This document shows, in pieces, positions 1 to 10,573 of a stretch of DNA of 64,000 nt. The stretch is from Plasmopara viticola (taxonomy: Eukaryota; Oomycota; Peronosporomycetes; Peronosporales; Peronosporaceae): positions 121,690 through 185,689 of the forward strand of contig MBPM02000111.1 of the NCBI GenBank assembly GCA_001695595.3, read 5' to 3'. The position numbers and the translations under genes were made by a program. The notes below the pieces were generated by a model. It was given only the letters and a program-made list of their open reading frames with translations, was not told the origin of the DNA and did no database searches. How positions within the stretch are numbered: position 1 is the first letter of the stretch; the number at the start of each line of letters is the position of its first letter.

Positions 1-3000
1 AAAAGAATAGACAATTGTGTGCTTCAAAGACTAAAGCCGCCGAGGCGCTTGGTAGGTCTTGTGACATCAAAGCCACACTCATAGCGTGTCTTTACGTGAG
101 CTTACTACCGTGAGTGGTACATTCGACTTTTTCGTTCGTATTAATTAGTGGTCACTTACGACTACACCATGCCGCTTTTATCTTCTTTTTGAAGAAAAGA
201 GACGTCGGAAACTCACACCGCTCTCACGGCAGTGGCTATTGCCTGGTAGCACAGTACTTGAAGTCAGGCATGAGATCAATCTTAAATTGCATGTTCCTAT
301 CTCCAATCTGGCAAGAGTTTGATCCAGTGTTTTTAGAATCCATACGTAGTGTTTGTAATCTATATATGTACTGCCTTCTCGATTACTTTGGCCATCGCGC
401 TGCCTGTAAGAATGCCTCTTCGTCATAAATGAATTTTATGCTACCCGCAAGCTAAAAGAAATTGAGGTTAAAAGTCCTAAATTGGCGTCTTTGAAACCGG
501 TGATGCTAACAAAGACTGACTACCCTATTTGAAAGGTTTCCAAACGCGTTGTCACGTATACATTCGAAGAGGTATTGGTATTTTATTAATACCCCTTACA
601 TTGATTTCGGAGCTATACTTTGGACTTTATTCAAAGGAATGATACAAACGACAAGGGTGGAAATATGACCCACATAGCTCTGTTCCTCGTAATCTTGTGG
701 CTTGCATTGGACAGCATGCCGTCTTTTGATTCAACGCTCGTGCTAGTTCTAGCCACACCAAAATCTCTCTGTAGTGGAGCAAGCTGTGTGCTTTCTCATA
801 GCAATGCATCTGCGATTGCGTTCCAGGTTTCGCCAATTAGATGTAATTTTTGCCTGTATAAAAAATGCATTACTTGCTCACGGTTGACATCCATTTTGGC
901 TGCCAACATAATTTGTTAGTCAATAGAGCTTTAAGTCATAATGCTATGGACTAAGACATAATTTGGTCAGCGTGAAAGCGCGTTGGCAAGTGCATCGAGA
1001 TTTTCAGGACTGTATTAAGCGCGTCACCTATAAAATGACAGTTCACTTGTAGGGGTGCCGTAGTTTCACCGCTGTTGTATTTACCTAAATTGAAAAGAAG
1101 AGTATGGGTCCGTGAACAATACAAAGAATGGAGATACTGTCGATCCGTCAAACGTATACGTCACGACGTCTTTAGAAAATTTTAAGAGTGCAACTAAGCT
1201 CTGCTAGCAGCAATCGGCTGTCGACAAAGCTTCACGTATGTTTAGGTGTGAGAAACATAGCTTCTCAGTTGGTTACATAGCGCCACCACCTGCGCGTCAC
1301 AAAGATTTCCAAGACACCTTGACTGATATAGGATTTTGGGTGGTGGGTAACGAAATATCGCAAAGAGCGGATAGCATAGCTCTGCTGGAAGAAAATCCAG
1401 AGTCAAACCGAAATCAATTTTTCAAAGCTCCGTGTCTGGCAATAAATTTATCCACACGATTGACTAGCAAAGTATCCTAATTACCAAGTCACGGCAGGTC
1501 CACTTCAGTAAAAGGCACTGCTAGAGATGTCAGAGCTACTGTACAATGGTAAAATTAAATATGTTGAACTCTAAATTACTATCGAAGGCCGTAAACATCG
1601 CAAAAGTATCTTCCGTATGAATGAAAAAATCCATAAGGGCTTTACATATTCTTTGTCTTGGATGAAAATGTTTTGAATCAGTCTTGAAGGCGGCGTACAA
1701 TGCAATATGGCTCAGAACAATTGAAGGCTTATAAAATACGGTATAACTTTTGTTAAAAAGCTTCTTAGATTTAGTGGCCCAGATTTTAGACGCCTCTCAG
1801 GCTACGCTACACAATACTGCAAATTTGAGCTCAGACTGGTACTTTTCATTGACACAAGCCGTAGCTATATAAAGTCATAGCTCTGTTTACGAGGAACTAA
1901 CTTCGAGGGGCGCGTATAACGCGACTGCTAGAGGCATGAATCATGTTTGCGGCAAGTTTACAATCAACCTTTGTGTTATCTCAAACCAAATTTGCATCCG
2001 CGGAACAATAAATGCTATCAGTAATCTAAAAACGGTAATTTTTGGTGCAATGTGTCGTTGTACACAAACTGAGCCATATATACTGTAGCTTGCCTCACGC
2101 CGGACCAATGTCTTATTGCCGAACCAATGTCTTGTGGTAAGTAATGTACAAGTGCAATTACGACAAAAGGATTATCTGGATGTGAGAAGGCCAGCACGAT
2201 ACAACAGCCCCTTTGTACAAATATGCATCACTATGAATTGTTTTAACACTACGGCTAGGCCCAAATGTGTCAACTTACGCTTAGGAGCGAGAATGGCTCT
2301 TTAGATCTACTTCATATAAAATGCTTATAAGCTTTACAATATCGATTGCCCAGTACATCACATTAGCTTATGAAAAGATGTGGCCCGACTTCTACGACAA
2401 AGTTCAAGATTTTTTGCATGGTATTTACCTTGATGCTCCTATCATAGCATTTTCGTGCAGTAGCACTGTGCACTATAATGATGTCATTATTACAAATTCT
2501 AAGTACGCAATCTCAAAGCCACTTGCTTGAAAATCAAGCACGACACGCAACCGTGGATCACACCTGAATATGATTTGCAAAACGGGTAGACTAGGCTTGT
2601 CAGCTCGCTACAACTCATGCACACTTCACACTTGAGAGGCTCAACCTCTTCTTTTTCTCGACACGTAAGCCAACGCAGCCTTTCCAAAGCGCTTTACTTT
2701 ATTTACTTTGTTCAGGTAATGACCGAGAAAGCTAGCAACAAAAAGGTTGCCACGCACACCTGTTGAAATTATCAACTTTAAAATGTTTAGTGAAGCCTTG
2801 TGCAATCAACCGCGTCTTCTAGCGCGAGTATAGTTCGCTCCGGCAATCATTGACATATCACTTACATCTGAATGGATTTGCGGAGGACTTCCAATCAAAT
2901 CATGCTCAAATATACTTGCAGTTCCGTTTTAGTTGCAACTTTTCACCTAAGTCAGACAAGAAGTTCTTGCAATCAGTAAAGATTAACAATGTAAGCTAGA

Positions 3001-4328
3001 GTCGAAGGCTTTATAAGTAGCTTCGAGATACACGCTCTTTGAAATTTGCCGCGAGTGCGTTTGGCGACGATGCATTATCAAGATTGATTACAAAGAATTT
3101 TGTGAATAGAGGAAGCTCCCTCTGAGACTCGTACATATAGATTTCAATGCGTTATCGCACAAGTGTAGCGCGGATACATCACGATCACTCGAACAAAGCG
3201 TATTGATTCCAAGTATTGACGGACTGACCATTAAGCAGCAAGAAGTCATACACACAAAAGAATATCGTAAATGTTATACTAAAGTTTTCGAAAGGACAAG
3301 TCGTTGAGACTTCGCTCAAGGCATCGGGATGATTGAGCTGGAGTTGTACAAGCTGTCGTATACCTTCATCCCGTGCTTGCATGGACAAGTGGGGTAAAAA
3401 GGAAGCCTTCCTATGCTACCATCTCGACAATAACAAATAGTACAATACAGTTACTAAACTATGGTATATGGCCGTTACCCATCGACTGTTAGAAGAGGTA
3501 CAGCAAAGTACATAAAATGCGGTTCTATTCTCAGCAATTTCTTACTCAGTACAATGACTTTATCATTCGTCCTACACAAGCAATCTTTTCGGTACCTTTT
3601 TACTATGCGCTGGAAGGGTTATTCCACATTGTGCTCAGAAACAAGAAAATTTGCGCCAGTATGCACACCATAATCTAGTGGTTACCTCAAGCAAGTAAGT
3701 TTAAATCCAAAAGGAGCTGAGTAAGGCTTTCTCAAGATCAATTAAGGCTGTAGCTGGATCACTTTTTGTCTAAGGATTTCGGTGTTATATTCTTTACAAC
3801 CCTAGCGCATCCAGCGCATAGATCGCGTGTTGTTATACGCGCAAGTAGGTGCTTACCTTGCGTCATCATCTTCTCTAGACATTTTTCTAAATTCGGTGAC
3901 TCGTCATATCTATGCATTTTTACGTGGCCTACACCGCAAACAAGAATGACAATTCGGTGATAGCAAAGGAGCGATCTAATGTATATAACTTTTGCGACTC
4001 TTGCCCCTAACATCATAGGCCTAGAATTCATTGATTAAAAAATTGGTTTAATAAGCCTTCAGAGCCGATTGATCGCTCTCAAATGGGATATTGTCACGGA
4101 CGAAAGCTTGGTGCGCTCATTCAGACCTATAAGCAACTAATGACAAAGATCAGCGCACCATAGAAAGTGCACCCGATTATATTGTCAAAGTGTACATTAA
4201 TTCTTGGGAGTAGGTGTTCGTACACGAAGTGCTGCATTTTTTAGCTCATTTCAAGCACGTAATATATGCCACTGTCCAATCCTTTTTCAAACATAGGAAG
4301 TGGGTGACGAGTGCGGGAATCTCGATTC
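1..4328. other. AT-rich gene-poor region
   Basis: I see no gene here. Open frames are all short (at most about 105 codons), lack recognisable motifs and do not show the GC-rich codon use of the real genes further on. No tRNA-like fold, LTR pair or conserved protein fragment stood out on either strand. Confidence 0.6.
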
Positions 4329-4400
4329 CTACATCATGCCATTCTTTGACTTCTACACCATGCCATTCTTTGACTCCCACACCGAGCCATTCCTTAAGTT
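4329..4400. repeat. Three-copy 24-bp tandem repeat
   Basis: Three adjacent 24-bp units (4329-4352, 4353-4376, 4377-4400) share the core GCCATTC followed by TTTGACT or a close variant. Units 1 and 2 are nearly identical and unit 3 has drifted. A short plus-strand frame through it reads a repeated MPFFD-like octapeptide, but nothing around it supports a gene. Confidence 0.7.
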
Positions 4401-5335
4401 TTGGGCGAAGTGGCATCAAAAAGCTTTTACTGATCACATGGCAGTGTTGGCGCACTACTTTGTGCCTGACACAAGGTCGATTTCAGGACTCACTCCTCTC
4501 TCTGGTCGGAATTGAGTTGATAAATCTGTGAACACTACACCTGAGAAATCCTAAAGGAGATTTTATATCACTTTTTTGAAGATCCTTTACAAATTTAGGT
4601 CTCAGACATATCGGCCTTGCTTATATGACTAATCCAGCTTTGGTTAAAGCAAATAATGTCTATTTGGAAGTATGATTAGAAACCCCACCTCTGAGCTTGA
4701 GATACGGCTAAGGACACAATCGTTTTTAAAACTTTTAGGTCAGCATTTCTGACTGCAGCACACTTCCCGTGACACAATGACCAGCCCAAATGTCAACTTT
4801 TCTGATGGATACGGGCTCTTCGTCACTCACGAAGTGTTCTCGACACTAAGACATCAATTTAATTTTGCACCCCCAGATTCTTTTTTTGCGGAAGGATTTC
4901 CGCGCTTTGAACAATATTTTACTACTCAACGAAGGAACTTTAACTATCGGCCGGTGAATTTTGCTCTCCGAGTGCGACTCGCAGTTGGTTGCGGTATGCT
5001 GCCCCCTGCACAACTATATAATTCACATTATATTCGCTATCTTTAGCATCCTTGAGCCCTCAATAATTTGCATACATTTTTTGGCCTAAATTTACCCAGA
5101 CACCTTTTGAAGAAGCCGTACACACAACACAGATAGAAAAACGGCTCACCAAAACATTGTCGGGCAAAATTGGCGGATGACATCTATAGCTTGCTTCTTT
5201 AATCAAATAAGACATTGTGCTCTTCTTAGCACGGCATGATAAGGGCCAAGTCATGATTGCTCATGTCAACGGCAAAAAACTTCTTCGCGTTGCCAATGCT
5301 CAAGGACAAGAAATTTCTACGTGTTGTTTCAACTC
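4401..5335. other. Gene-poor spacer
   Basis: Nothing recognisable. Short AT-rich ORFs only. Confidence 0.5.
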
Positions 5336-6410
5336 TCATAGCCAGATTTTGTACCGTACAGATGCACCATGAGCAAACAAAGATAAAATATTATGGCTCG
5401 TTGCTCTTTGTTCGATCTTAAGCTGCGCGAAATTTCTCAACGCAATAGTCTGCTGCGGCTCGAAATCATCAAAATAATCTCGATCCCTTGCGAGCACAAT
5501 CACCTGTCCATCGCTCCTCTGCCGAAAGCTCTTGATGCACGCGAACCCAAATGGTCCTCTTCTTGTCGACCCACTAGTAGGAGAGCAAGTGGAGCTCGCA
5601 GGGCGGTGACTAGTGTCGAATTCTATCGATCTGTGAGTCTCATAGACTGCGTCGGTAAATTGGTCACAAAAACAATTCAGATTTGTACCGCGTTTCCCGA
5701 AAATTGTTTGGGGCAAATCGTATCGATGATATAGGCACCAGGAAGAAGAGTAAAAGACAACAATGACACCCCTCGCTATGTGGGTATAGCGAGGGGTGTC
5801 ATTGTTGTCTTTTACTCTTCTTCCTAGTGGGTATAGCGAGGGGTGTCATTGTTGTCTTTTACTCTTCTTCCTGTTCCTAAATCTCAGCGACTTCATCAAC
5901 AAAGGTATTTAAATCGAATCCCGATCCTGTTAAGGCATTTTGACAATTCGGCGCTGCTTCGAGGACCCTCATTTGCATTATTAGGCAAATCGACAGGAGA
6001 AATTGTTCGCCAGAGCGCAGAGGTGCGTGTGGACCACCGGCTCGAAGACGAGTCGCACACACGCAATTCCCGCCGTGGTGACTTATGTAAAGCCTTGTTC
6101 AGCTAAGCAGCTCTTTGGCTGGCAAGAACATCTATATTTCGCCACCCGTGGCGCAAATACAGCCTTAAGTGTAAGCGCAACATTCTGCGCAGGCGCTAAA
6201 GGCCGTCTTCATTACAAATGCCTCGATATGTGCAGATGCATTCTTCCTGATGGCTGGCTTGGGTATCGCGTGCCAAGTTGGCCGACCAGCAAAATGTTCC
6301 GCTGCCTTTTAAGGCGCTGTTACAAGCACACTGACTTTTCGCCCATTTCGTTGAAAAAGTCAGACGGCCACTTGTCTATTCTATCCAGACGCAAGACAGA
6401 GCGTTGATCT
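5336..6410 (-). pseudogene. Decayed coding-like region, possibly a transposon remnant
   Basis: The base composition rises above the surrounding AT-rich sequence, and broken minus-strand frames are present. One frame of 126 codons covers 5336-5716. Other pieces, separated by stops, lie between about 5880 and 6410; one of them reads DQRSVLRLDRIDKWPSDFF near 6345-6405. The pieces flank the inverted repeat at 5740-5872. I cannot assign a family. A degenerate DNA-transposon or retroelement ORF is the likeliest explanation, but this is inference from composition and from stretches of protein-like sequence. Confidence 0.25.
5740..5872. repeat. 40-bp inverted repeat (hairpin) plus direct copy
   Basis: Arm 1 (5740-5779) is the exact reverse complement of arm 2 (5786-5825), separated by a 6-nt loop GTGGGT. 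A third copy (5833-5872) is identical to arm 2 and is preceded by AGTGGGT, so arms 2 and 3 form a 47-bp tandem period. The three 40-bp copies show no mismatch, in striking contrast to the decayed surroundings. This could be a transposon terminus, a recent palindromic duplication or an assembly artefact. Confidence 0.85.
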
Positions 6411-7163
6411 TTGCGATTGGATGGAAGGTCTTTAAATTAATTATACTAGAGGTGGAATAAAAGCTCAACTAGTTCTCTGGTTTGCCGATTGCGTACATCT
6501 GTTCCTTTAGCAGCCATTCGCTCTATCTTCCTGCTCGCCTATTCTGTGCAAACTGCCGTCAAAACATAATGAATAGTCTCTTTTTGGAATTTAATCACTG
6601 GCTTGACCAGTTACTCACCAAAAATTACACATCTACCAAGTCTATCCACTTTGGATTCTATAAGGTTACTTATGAAGTAGTGCATGGACATCGAGTCAGC
6701 TCAAGGTTATCTTATAAGCAAGTGAGTAGCTACTTGTGATTTATTACTTACTCCCAAGTCTGTCCACTTTGCCTTTATAGAAGCTTGCTTTCGTACTTGA
6801 GTAATACATCCACCGGATCGTAGACTTAAGTAAATCGACAGTGGGCCGCCCGACTCAGACCGGATCCAAACATGGGTCCAACGTGAGGCAAATCTCATCG
6901 AAGTTTGAAATGGAGCGCGTAAAAAGACTGGCGAAAGTGGACACAACGTTGAGTTAACTTTTGGCCGTAATGTAACCTAGTGATTGATAACAACGTAACC
7001 AAGATTGGGTCTTTTGCTCCTCTATGAGACGGAACAAGGACGGGTCGAAGAAATAACCCTACAAGGTACGCTCTTGGGTTGCTAATCGGAGGACTAATCA
7101 TTCCTGTCGCCACATCTCTCTGTCCAAGAACTCGTAACACCGTAACCCCACTAACTCGTTACT
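6411..7163. other. Gene-poor spacer
   Basis: No gene recognised. The sequence becomes gradually GC-richer towards 7160, where coding-like sequence begins. Confidence 0.5.
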
Positions 7164-7327
7164 TCAGCGGCTGGTACTGGCGAGAGCACCGAGGGCCACC
7201 AAGAGCGCAATTGCCACGTCGATTTGCTGGCCGCGCACGATGGGCGCTCCGTTGGCCTTGCCACACCGCAACGTGTAAAGGACGTCACCACGTCTCGTCT
7301 CGGCCTTGAGCAGCTGGTCTCTCGGTA
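7164..7327 (-). pseudogene. Coding-like 3'-exon fragment of unknown gene
   Basis: On the minus strand a GC-rich open frame of 53 codons ends at a TGA (7164-7166) and reads protein-like sequence, with an alanine/leucine-rich tail ending in ALASTSR. Immediately upstream on that strand is a plausible intron 3' end, with the branch-point-like CTGAC followed by CCAAG. No upstream exon can be placed, because the phosphate-transporter promoter lies there. It is probably the stranded 3' end of a gene lost by rearrangement. The protein is not recognised. Confidence 0.3.
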
Positions 7328-7485
7328 CTTGGAGTCAGTATGGAAAGCCCTTCTTTTTGTAGCCTGGGGATTGCAAGCCAACCGAATCTCGGCTATCCAT
7401 CATTTTAGTAAAGTCTATGCCAACGGCTGGCTTCCCCATCTCGGAGAAGCGATCATCTCATTCGCTCCCCCCCCCTTCCTTTCTC

Positions 7486-7501
7486 TTCATTCTTCCACTT
7501 C
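7486..7501 (+). promoter_or_regulatory. Inr-like initiator of phosphate transporter
   Basis: TTCATTCTTCCACTTC matches the oomycete Inr consensus YTCANTYYNYAWWTTY at 14 of 16 positions by my alignment. It starts 53 bp upstream of the chosen ATG, a normal spacing for the short 5' leaders of oomycete genes. Confidence 0.4.
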
Positions 7502-7538
7502 CTCGCCTCGTGCCACTCCAGTGTCCCGTGCGAGCACG

Positions 7539-8969
7539 ATGAATAAATTCTTGGTCCGCGGTCTCGGCTTCTTTAACGATGCGTACGATCTCTTTGTCAT
7601 GAACATTGTCAACGTCGTGCTCACGGAGCAATATGGCAAAGAAGTGTACACGTCGAGTATGAAGTCGTGGGTCTCGGCCGCGGCGTTGGTCGGGGCCGTC
7701 GTGGGGCAGCTCATGTTTGGGTACCTCGGCGACGTCTTTGGTCGGCGCGTCAACATGATTGCCACGTGTGGGCTCCTCATCGTGGGCGGCCTCCTCTGTA
7801 CCATTGCGTACGGCGGGTCCGACCAAGGGACGCTCTGGTTCCTCGTTGCCGCGCGCTTTATCCTTGGCATTGGCATTGGCGGCGAGTACCCGCTGGCGGC
7901 GTCGTCGACGGCCGAAGACGCGTCGTCCGTGGCCGACCGCAACAAACGCGTGGCTTTGACGTTCTCGTTGCAAGGCGTTGGGTCCCTCACGGCCGCGATC
8001 CTCGGGAACCTCATTATCCAAGCCCTGGCCGACGGGCCCAAGAATGAAAACGCGGATTTGCGCCTCGAGACCGTGTGGCGGCTCCTCTTTGGGATTGGCA
8101 TGATCCCCGCCATCATTGTGAGCTACTGGCGCCTGACGGCCGAAGAGACGGACGCGTACAAGACGGCCGAGAAGCTCCACGACGCTGCCGTGGCCGAAGC
8201 CAATGCCTCGGCGTCGCGCACGAACTTTCTGTTCATCCTCCAACACTATGGACGGAACCTCCTCGGCACGGCCGGGACGTGGTTCCTCTTTGACATTGTC
8301 TTTTACGCGCAAAACCTCTTTTCCGCCAGCATCTTGTCGGTCGTGGGCGTCGAGAACGCGTCGTTGCAAGTCGTGTCGGCCGAAAACGCCTTTGTCGCGC
8401 TCATGGCGCTGCCCGGGTACTACGTCGCCGTGTACTTTATCAACCGGCTCGGGCGCAAAGTCATTCAATTGCAAGGCTTTGCCGTCATGACCGTGCTCTT
8501 CCTCGTCCTCGCCGTCTTTTGGGAGAGCATCAAGAAGAAGGCCGTGCTCTTTATCATTCTCTACGGCCTCGCGCTCTTTTTCTCGAACTTTGGCCCCAAC
8601 ATGTCGACGTTTGTCATGCCGACCGAGATGTTCCCGACGCCCATTCGCTCGTCGTGCCACGGCATGTCGGCCGCCGCTGGCAAAGCCGGGGCCGCCATTG
8701 GCACCTTTGGCTTCTCCATCTGGGTCGAACACGAGAGCTTTGGCTACAATGGCGCGTTCTACACGTTTGCAGCCATTACGCTCGTCGCGATCCCGCTCAC
8801 GTGGTTTTGCACGTTTGACAACAGCCAAGGCGTCGAGGAAATGGACGCCGAGTTTTACCAGAAACTCTACGCCACGACGGGCGTCACGCGCTCGTCCTTT
8901 AGCTCCATTGGCAAGGAGAACGAGACGGACAAGAATGGCAACTACAAGGTCATTGACACGCCTTATTAG
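7539..8969 (+). CDS. Inorganic phosphate:H+ symporter (Pho84/PHS family MFS)
   Basis: A 476-residue polytopic membrane protein of the major facilitator superfamily, phosphate:H+ symporter family, expected to import inorganic phosphate across the plasma membrane. What is seen: a start directly before TM1 with GFFNDAYDLFV; MFS loop 2-3 motif GYLGDVFGRR; the family signature GIGGEYPLAA in TM4; a hydrophilic central loop (about residues 205-235); and the PHS-type C-half motif FPTPIRSSCHGMSAA before TM11. It is a single exon. The frame stays open upstream to an ATG at 7224. I chose the ATG at 7539 because homology begins there and an Inr-like sequence lies just before it. The N-terminus is slightly short for the family. 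It converges with the EBP1 gene. Glycerophosphodiester transport (Git1-like) is a less likely alternative. Confidence 0.93.
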   Translation: MNKFLVRGLGFFNDAYDLFVMNIVNVVLTEQYGKEVYTSSMKSWVSAAALVGAVVGQLMFGYLGDVFGRRVNMIATCGLLIVGGLLCTIAYGGSDQGTLWFLVAARFILGIGIGGEYPLAASSTAEDASSVADRNKRVALTFSLQGVGSLTAAILGNLIIQALADGPKNENADLRLETVWRLLFGIGMIPAIIVSYWRLTAEETDAYKTAEKLHDAAVAEANASASRTNFLFILQHYGRNLLGTAGTWFLFDIVFYAQNLFSASILSVVGVENASLQVVSAENAFVALMALPGYYVAVYFINRLGRKVIQLQGFAVMTVLFLVLAVFWESIKKKAVLFIILYGLALFFSNFGPNMSTFVMPTEMFPTPIRSSCHGMSAAAGKAGAAIGTFGFSIWVEHESFGYNGAFYTFAAITLVAIPLTWFCTFDNSQGVEEMDAEFYQKLYATTGVTRSSFSSIGKENETDKNGNYKVIDTPY

Positions 8970-9252
8970 CGCGTGCGTGCAGGTTTTGAATACAATGCTT
9001 CTTATGCTTTGATCCCATATCTCTCGTCTCGTGTCCGTGTCTCCTTGTCCCTTTAACGTGTTTTGGTGACCTGTATGGTACCTCGTGGCGCACAGTGGCG
9101 GATACAAGTCATGGGAGAAACACAAACACGTAGCAAGCTTAGGTTCATAATGGTACGATTCGTATTGGATGCACACGATCGAGTCTCGATCAAGCAGATA
9201 GAGACAATGCCTTGCCTACGACCACGGCATCCGCTCGGTCCCGATGCGACGA

Positions 9253-10434
9253 TTACACGCCCGCGCCACTCGTCTTCTTCTTCTTCTTCTTGCCCTTCTT
9301 CTTCACTGACGTCGCCAAGAGCTTGGCCGTGTCGTCGTCTACCGTCTTTTGCGACCGCACCTTGTCGCTTGGAAACGCCAAGCCCGTAATCTTGGTCGTG
9401 CCACTCGGTAAGAGCAAGACCGTGACTTTAAAGTGCGCGACGTGGTCCCCCACGCGCCCTTCCAAGATCGGGTACGCCTGCAAGAGCTCGTGCTTGACGC
9501 ACTCGACGACGCCCATGCGCGCTTGACTCTCGTCGTCGAACGCGCGGATCGTAAACGGTAGCGTCGGGAACTTGCTATTAATCTCTTTAAACACGTACCG
9601 CGACGCCTTCATCTTGAGCCGGTACTGTTTGTCCACTTGCCGCTTGAACACGGTCGTCCGACGCGCACTCGTCACGGGCTTGTCGCTGCCCGTGGTGTAG
9701 CACACGTCGATCGTATACGCTTCGTTCGGCTCAAACGTGACTTTCGGCACGCGCGTGTCGACGTCCAGCTTTTGCGCAATCATCTTGTTGCCGTCAATCA
9801 CAAAGCGTTTCAATTGGTGCATGAGCGTGCCGTGGACGCTCTGGACGCCGTACGCGGCTTCGAGCTTTGCCAGCGCTTCCGTCACTTGGACGTTCGTGTT
9901 GCCCGGTTTGATCAAGCGGGCACAGACCTCGACCGCGTCGTGGGCGCACGAGAGCACGTCGGCTGCGGGGCCAGTTAACTCGGGGAACGGCGCGTCGGCG
10001 GCGTTGCCCTCTTGAGGCACGATCGTCGTGTGGGCCACGACGGCAATGTACCCATCGAGGTGGCACCCGAGGTCAATCTTGACCCAGTCGCCGGCCTCGA
10101 CCACGATCGATTCCGTCGGCAAGGGTGAAAAGTGGCACAGGATTTCATTGACAGAGAGCGACGTGGGGAACGCCACGCCCTTGTCGATTTTTTTGCTCTT
10201 GAAAATCGCGGCACACCGTTGCTGGATGATCAAATCCCCAAAGCGGCACACTTCGACGAGGTCCTTGCCGGCCTCGAGCTGCGCGAGCACGCCGTGCAAG
10301 GCCGATTGTGCAATCTCGGCCGCGAGTTTGTACTTGGTGACGACATCAGAGTTACTACAGTCTTCGATCGCATCGGCTGGCGTCTCGACGTCGTGTTCGA
10401 CGTCACTGACGCTACGTTCGTCGTCGGAAGACAT
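9253..10434 (-). CDS. EBP1/PA2G4 homologue, inactive methionine-aminopeptidase fold
   Basis: A 393-residue protein of peptidase family M24, PA2G4/EBP1 branch (human protein about 394 residues). These proteins keep the pita-bread fold but are not active aminopeptidases; they bind the 60S exit tunnel and influence ribosome assembly and growth. Seen here: DVVTKYKLAAEIA near residue 30; KIDLGCHLDGYIA near 118-130; MHQLKRFVIDG; AYTIDVCYTTG; VKHELLQAYPIL with AHFKVTVLLLPSG near the C-terminus; and the lysine-run tail KKKGKKKKKK. The start MSSDDERS is chosen because it matches the family N-terminus. The frame extends 29 codons further, with an alternative ATG at 10482. It shares a 139-bp divergent promoter with the PWWP gene. 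There are no introns. Confidence 0.93.
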   Translation of the reverse strand: MSSDDERSVSDVEHDVETPADAIEDCSNSDVVTKYKLAAEIAQSALHGVLAQLEAGKDLVEVCRFGDLIIQQRCAAIFKSKKIDKGVAFPTSLSVNEILCHFSPLPTESIVVEAGDWVKIDLGCHLDGYIAVVAHTTIVPQEGNAADAPFPELTGPAADVLSCAHDAVEVCARLIKPGNTNVQVTEALAKLEAAYGVQSVHGTLMHQLKRFVIDGNKMIAQKLDVDTRVPKVTFEPNEAYTIDVCYTTGSDKPVTSARRTTVFKRQVDKQYRLKMKASRYVFKEINSKFPTLPFTIRAFDDESQARMGVVECVKHELLQAYPILEGRVGDHVAHFKVTVLLLPSGTTKITGLAFPSDKVRSQKTVDDDTAKLLATSVKKKGKKKKKKTSGAGV

Positions 10435-10573
10435 GGGCGTGGAGAAGACTTGTCCCGAGGGGAGAGGAGGATTTGGAGCCATTGGTACAGGTGGTGCCAC
10501 GATGTGGTCGACGTCAATCACCTACGATACAGCATACACGCGCGCCCTCGTTGGAGCCATTTTCGTGGTGCGG
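10435..10573. promoter_or_regulatory. Bidirectional promoter, EBP1 / PWWP gene
   Basis: Only 139 bp separate the proposed start codons of the minus-strand EBP1 gene and the plus-strand PWWP gene, so both 5' leaders and any core promoters must lie here or inside the coding regions. No perfect Inr is visible. The interval shrinks further if the alternative starts at 10482 (EBP1) or 10502 (PWWP) are used. Confidence 0.5.

Noticed and set aside
7224..7538. A 105-codon N-terminal extension of the phosphate transporter
   Set aside because: It has no resemblance to the family and overlaps the Inr-like site and the minus-strand fragment. The ATG at 7539 fits the family start.
7458..9176. A 572-codon minus-strand frame opposite the phosphate transporter
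   Set aside because: It is an antisense shadow of a GC-rich gene: it reads low-complexity charged sequence with no domain, while the plus strand shows all phosphate-transporter motifs.
10028..10501. Upstream extension of the PWWP gene through the EBP1 coding region
   Set aside because: The open frame is antisense to well-conserved EBP1 codons and would bypass the shared promoter.
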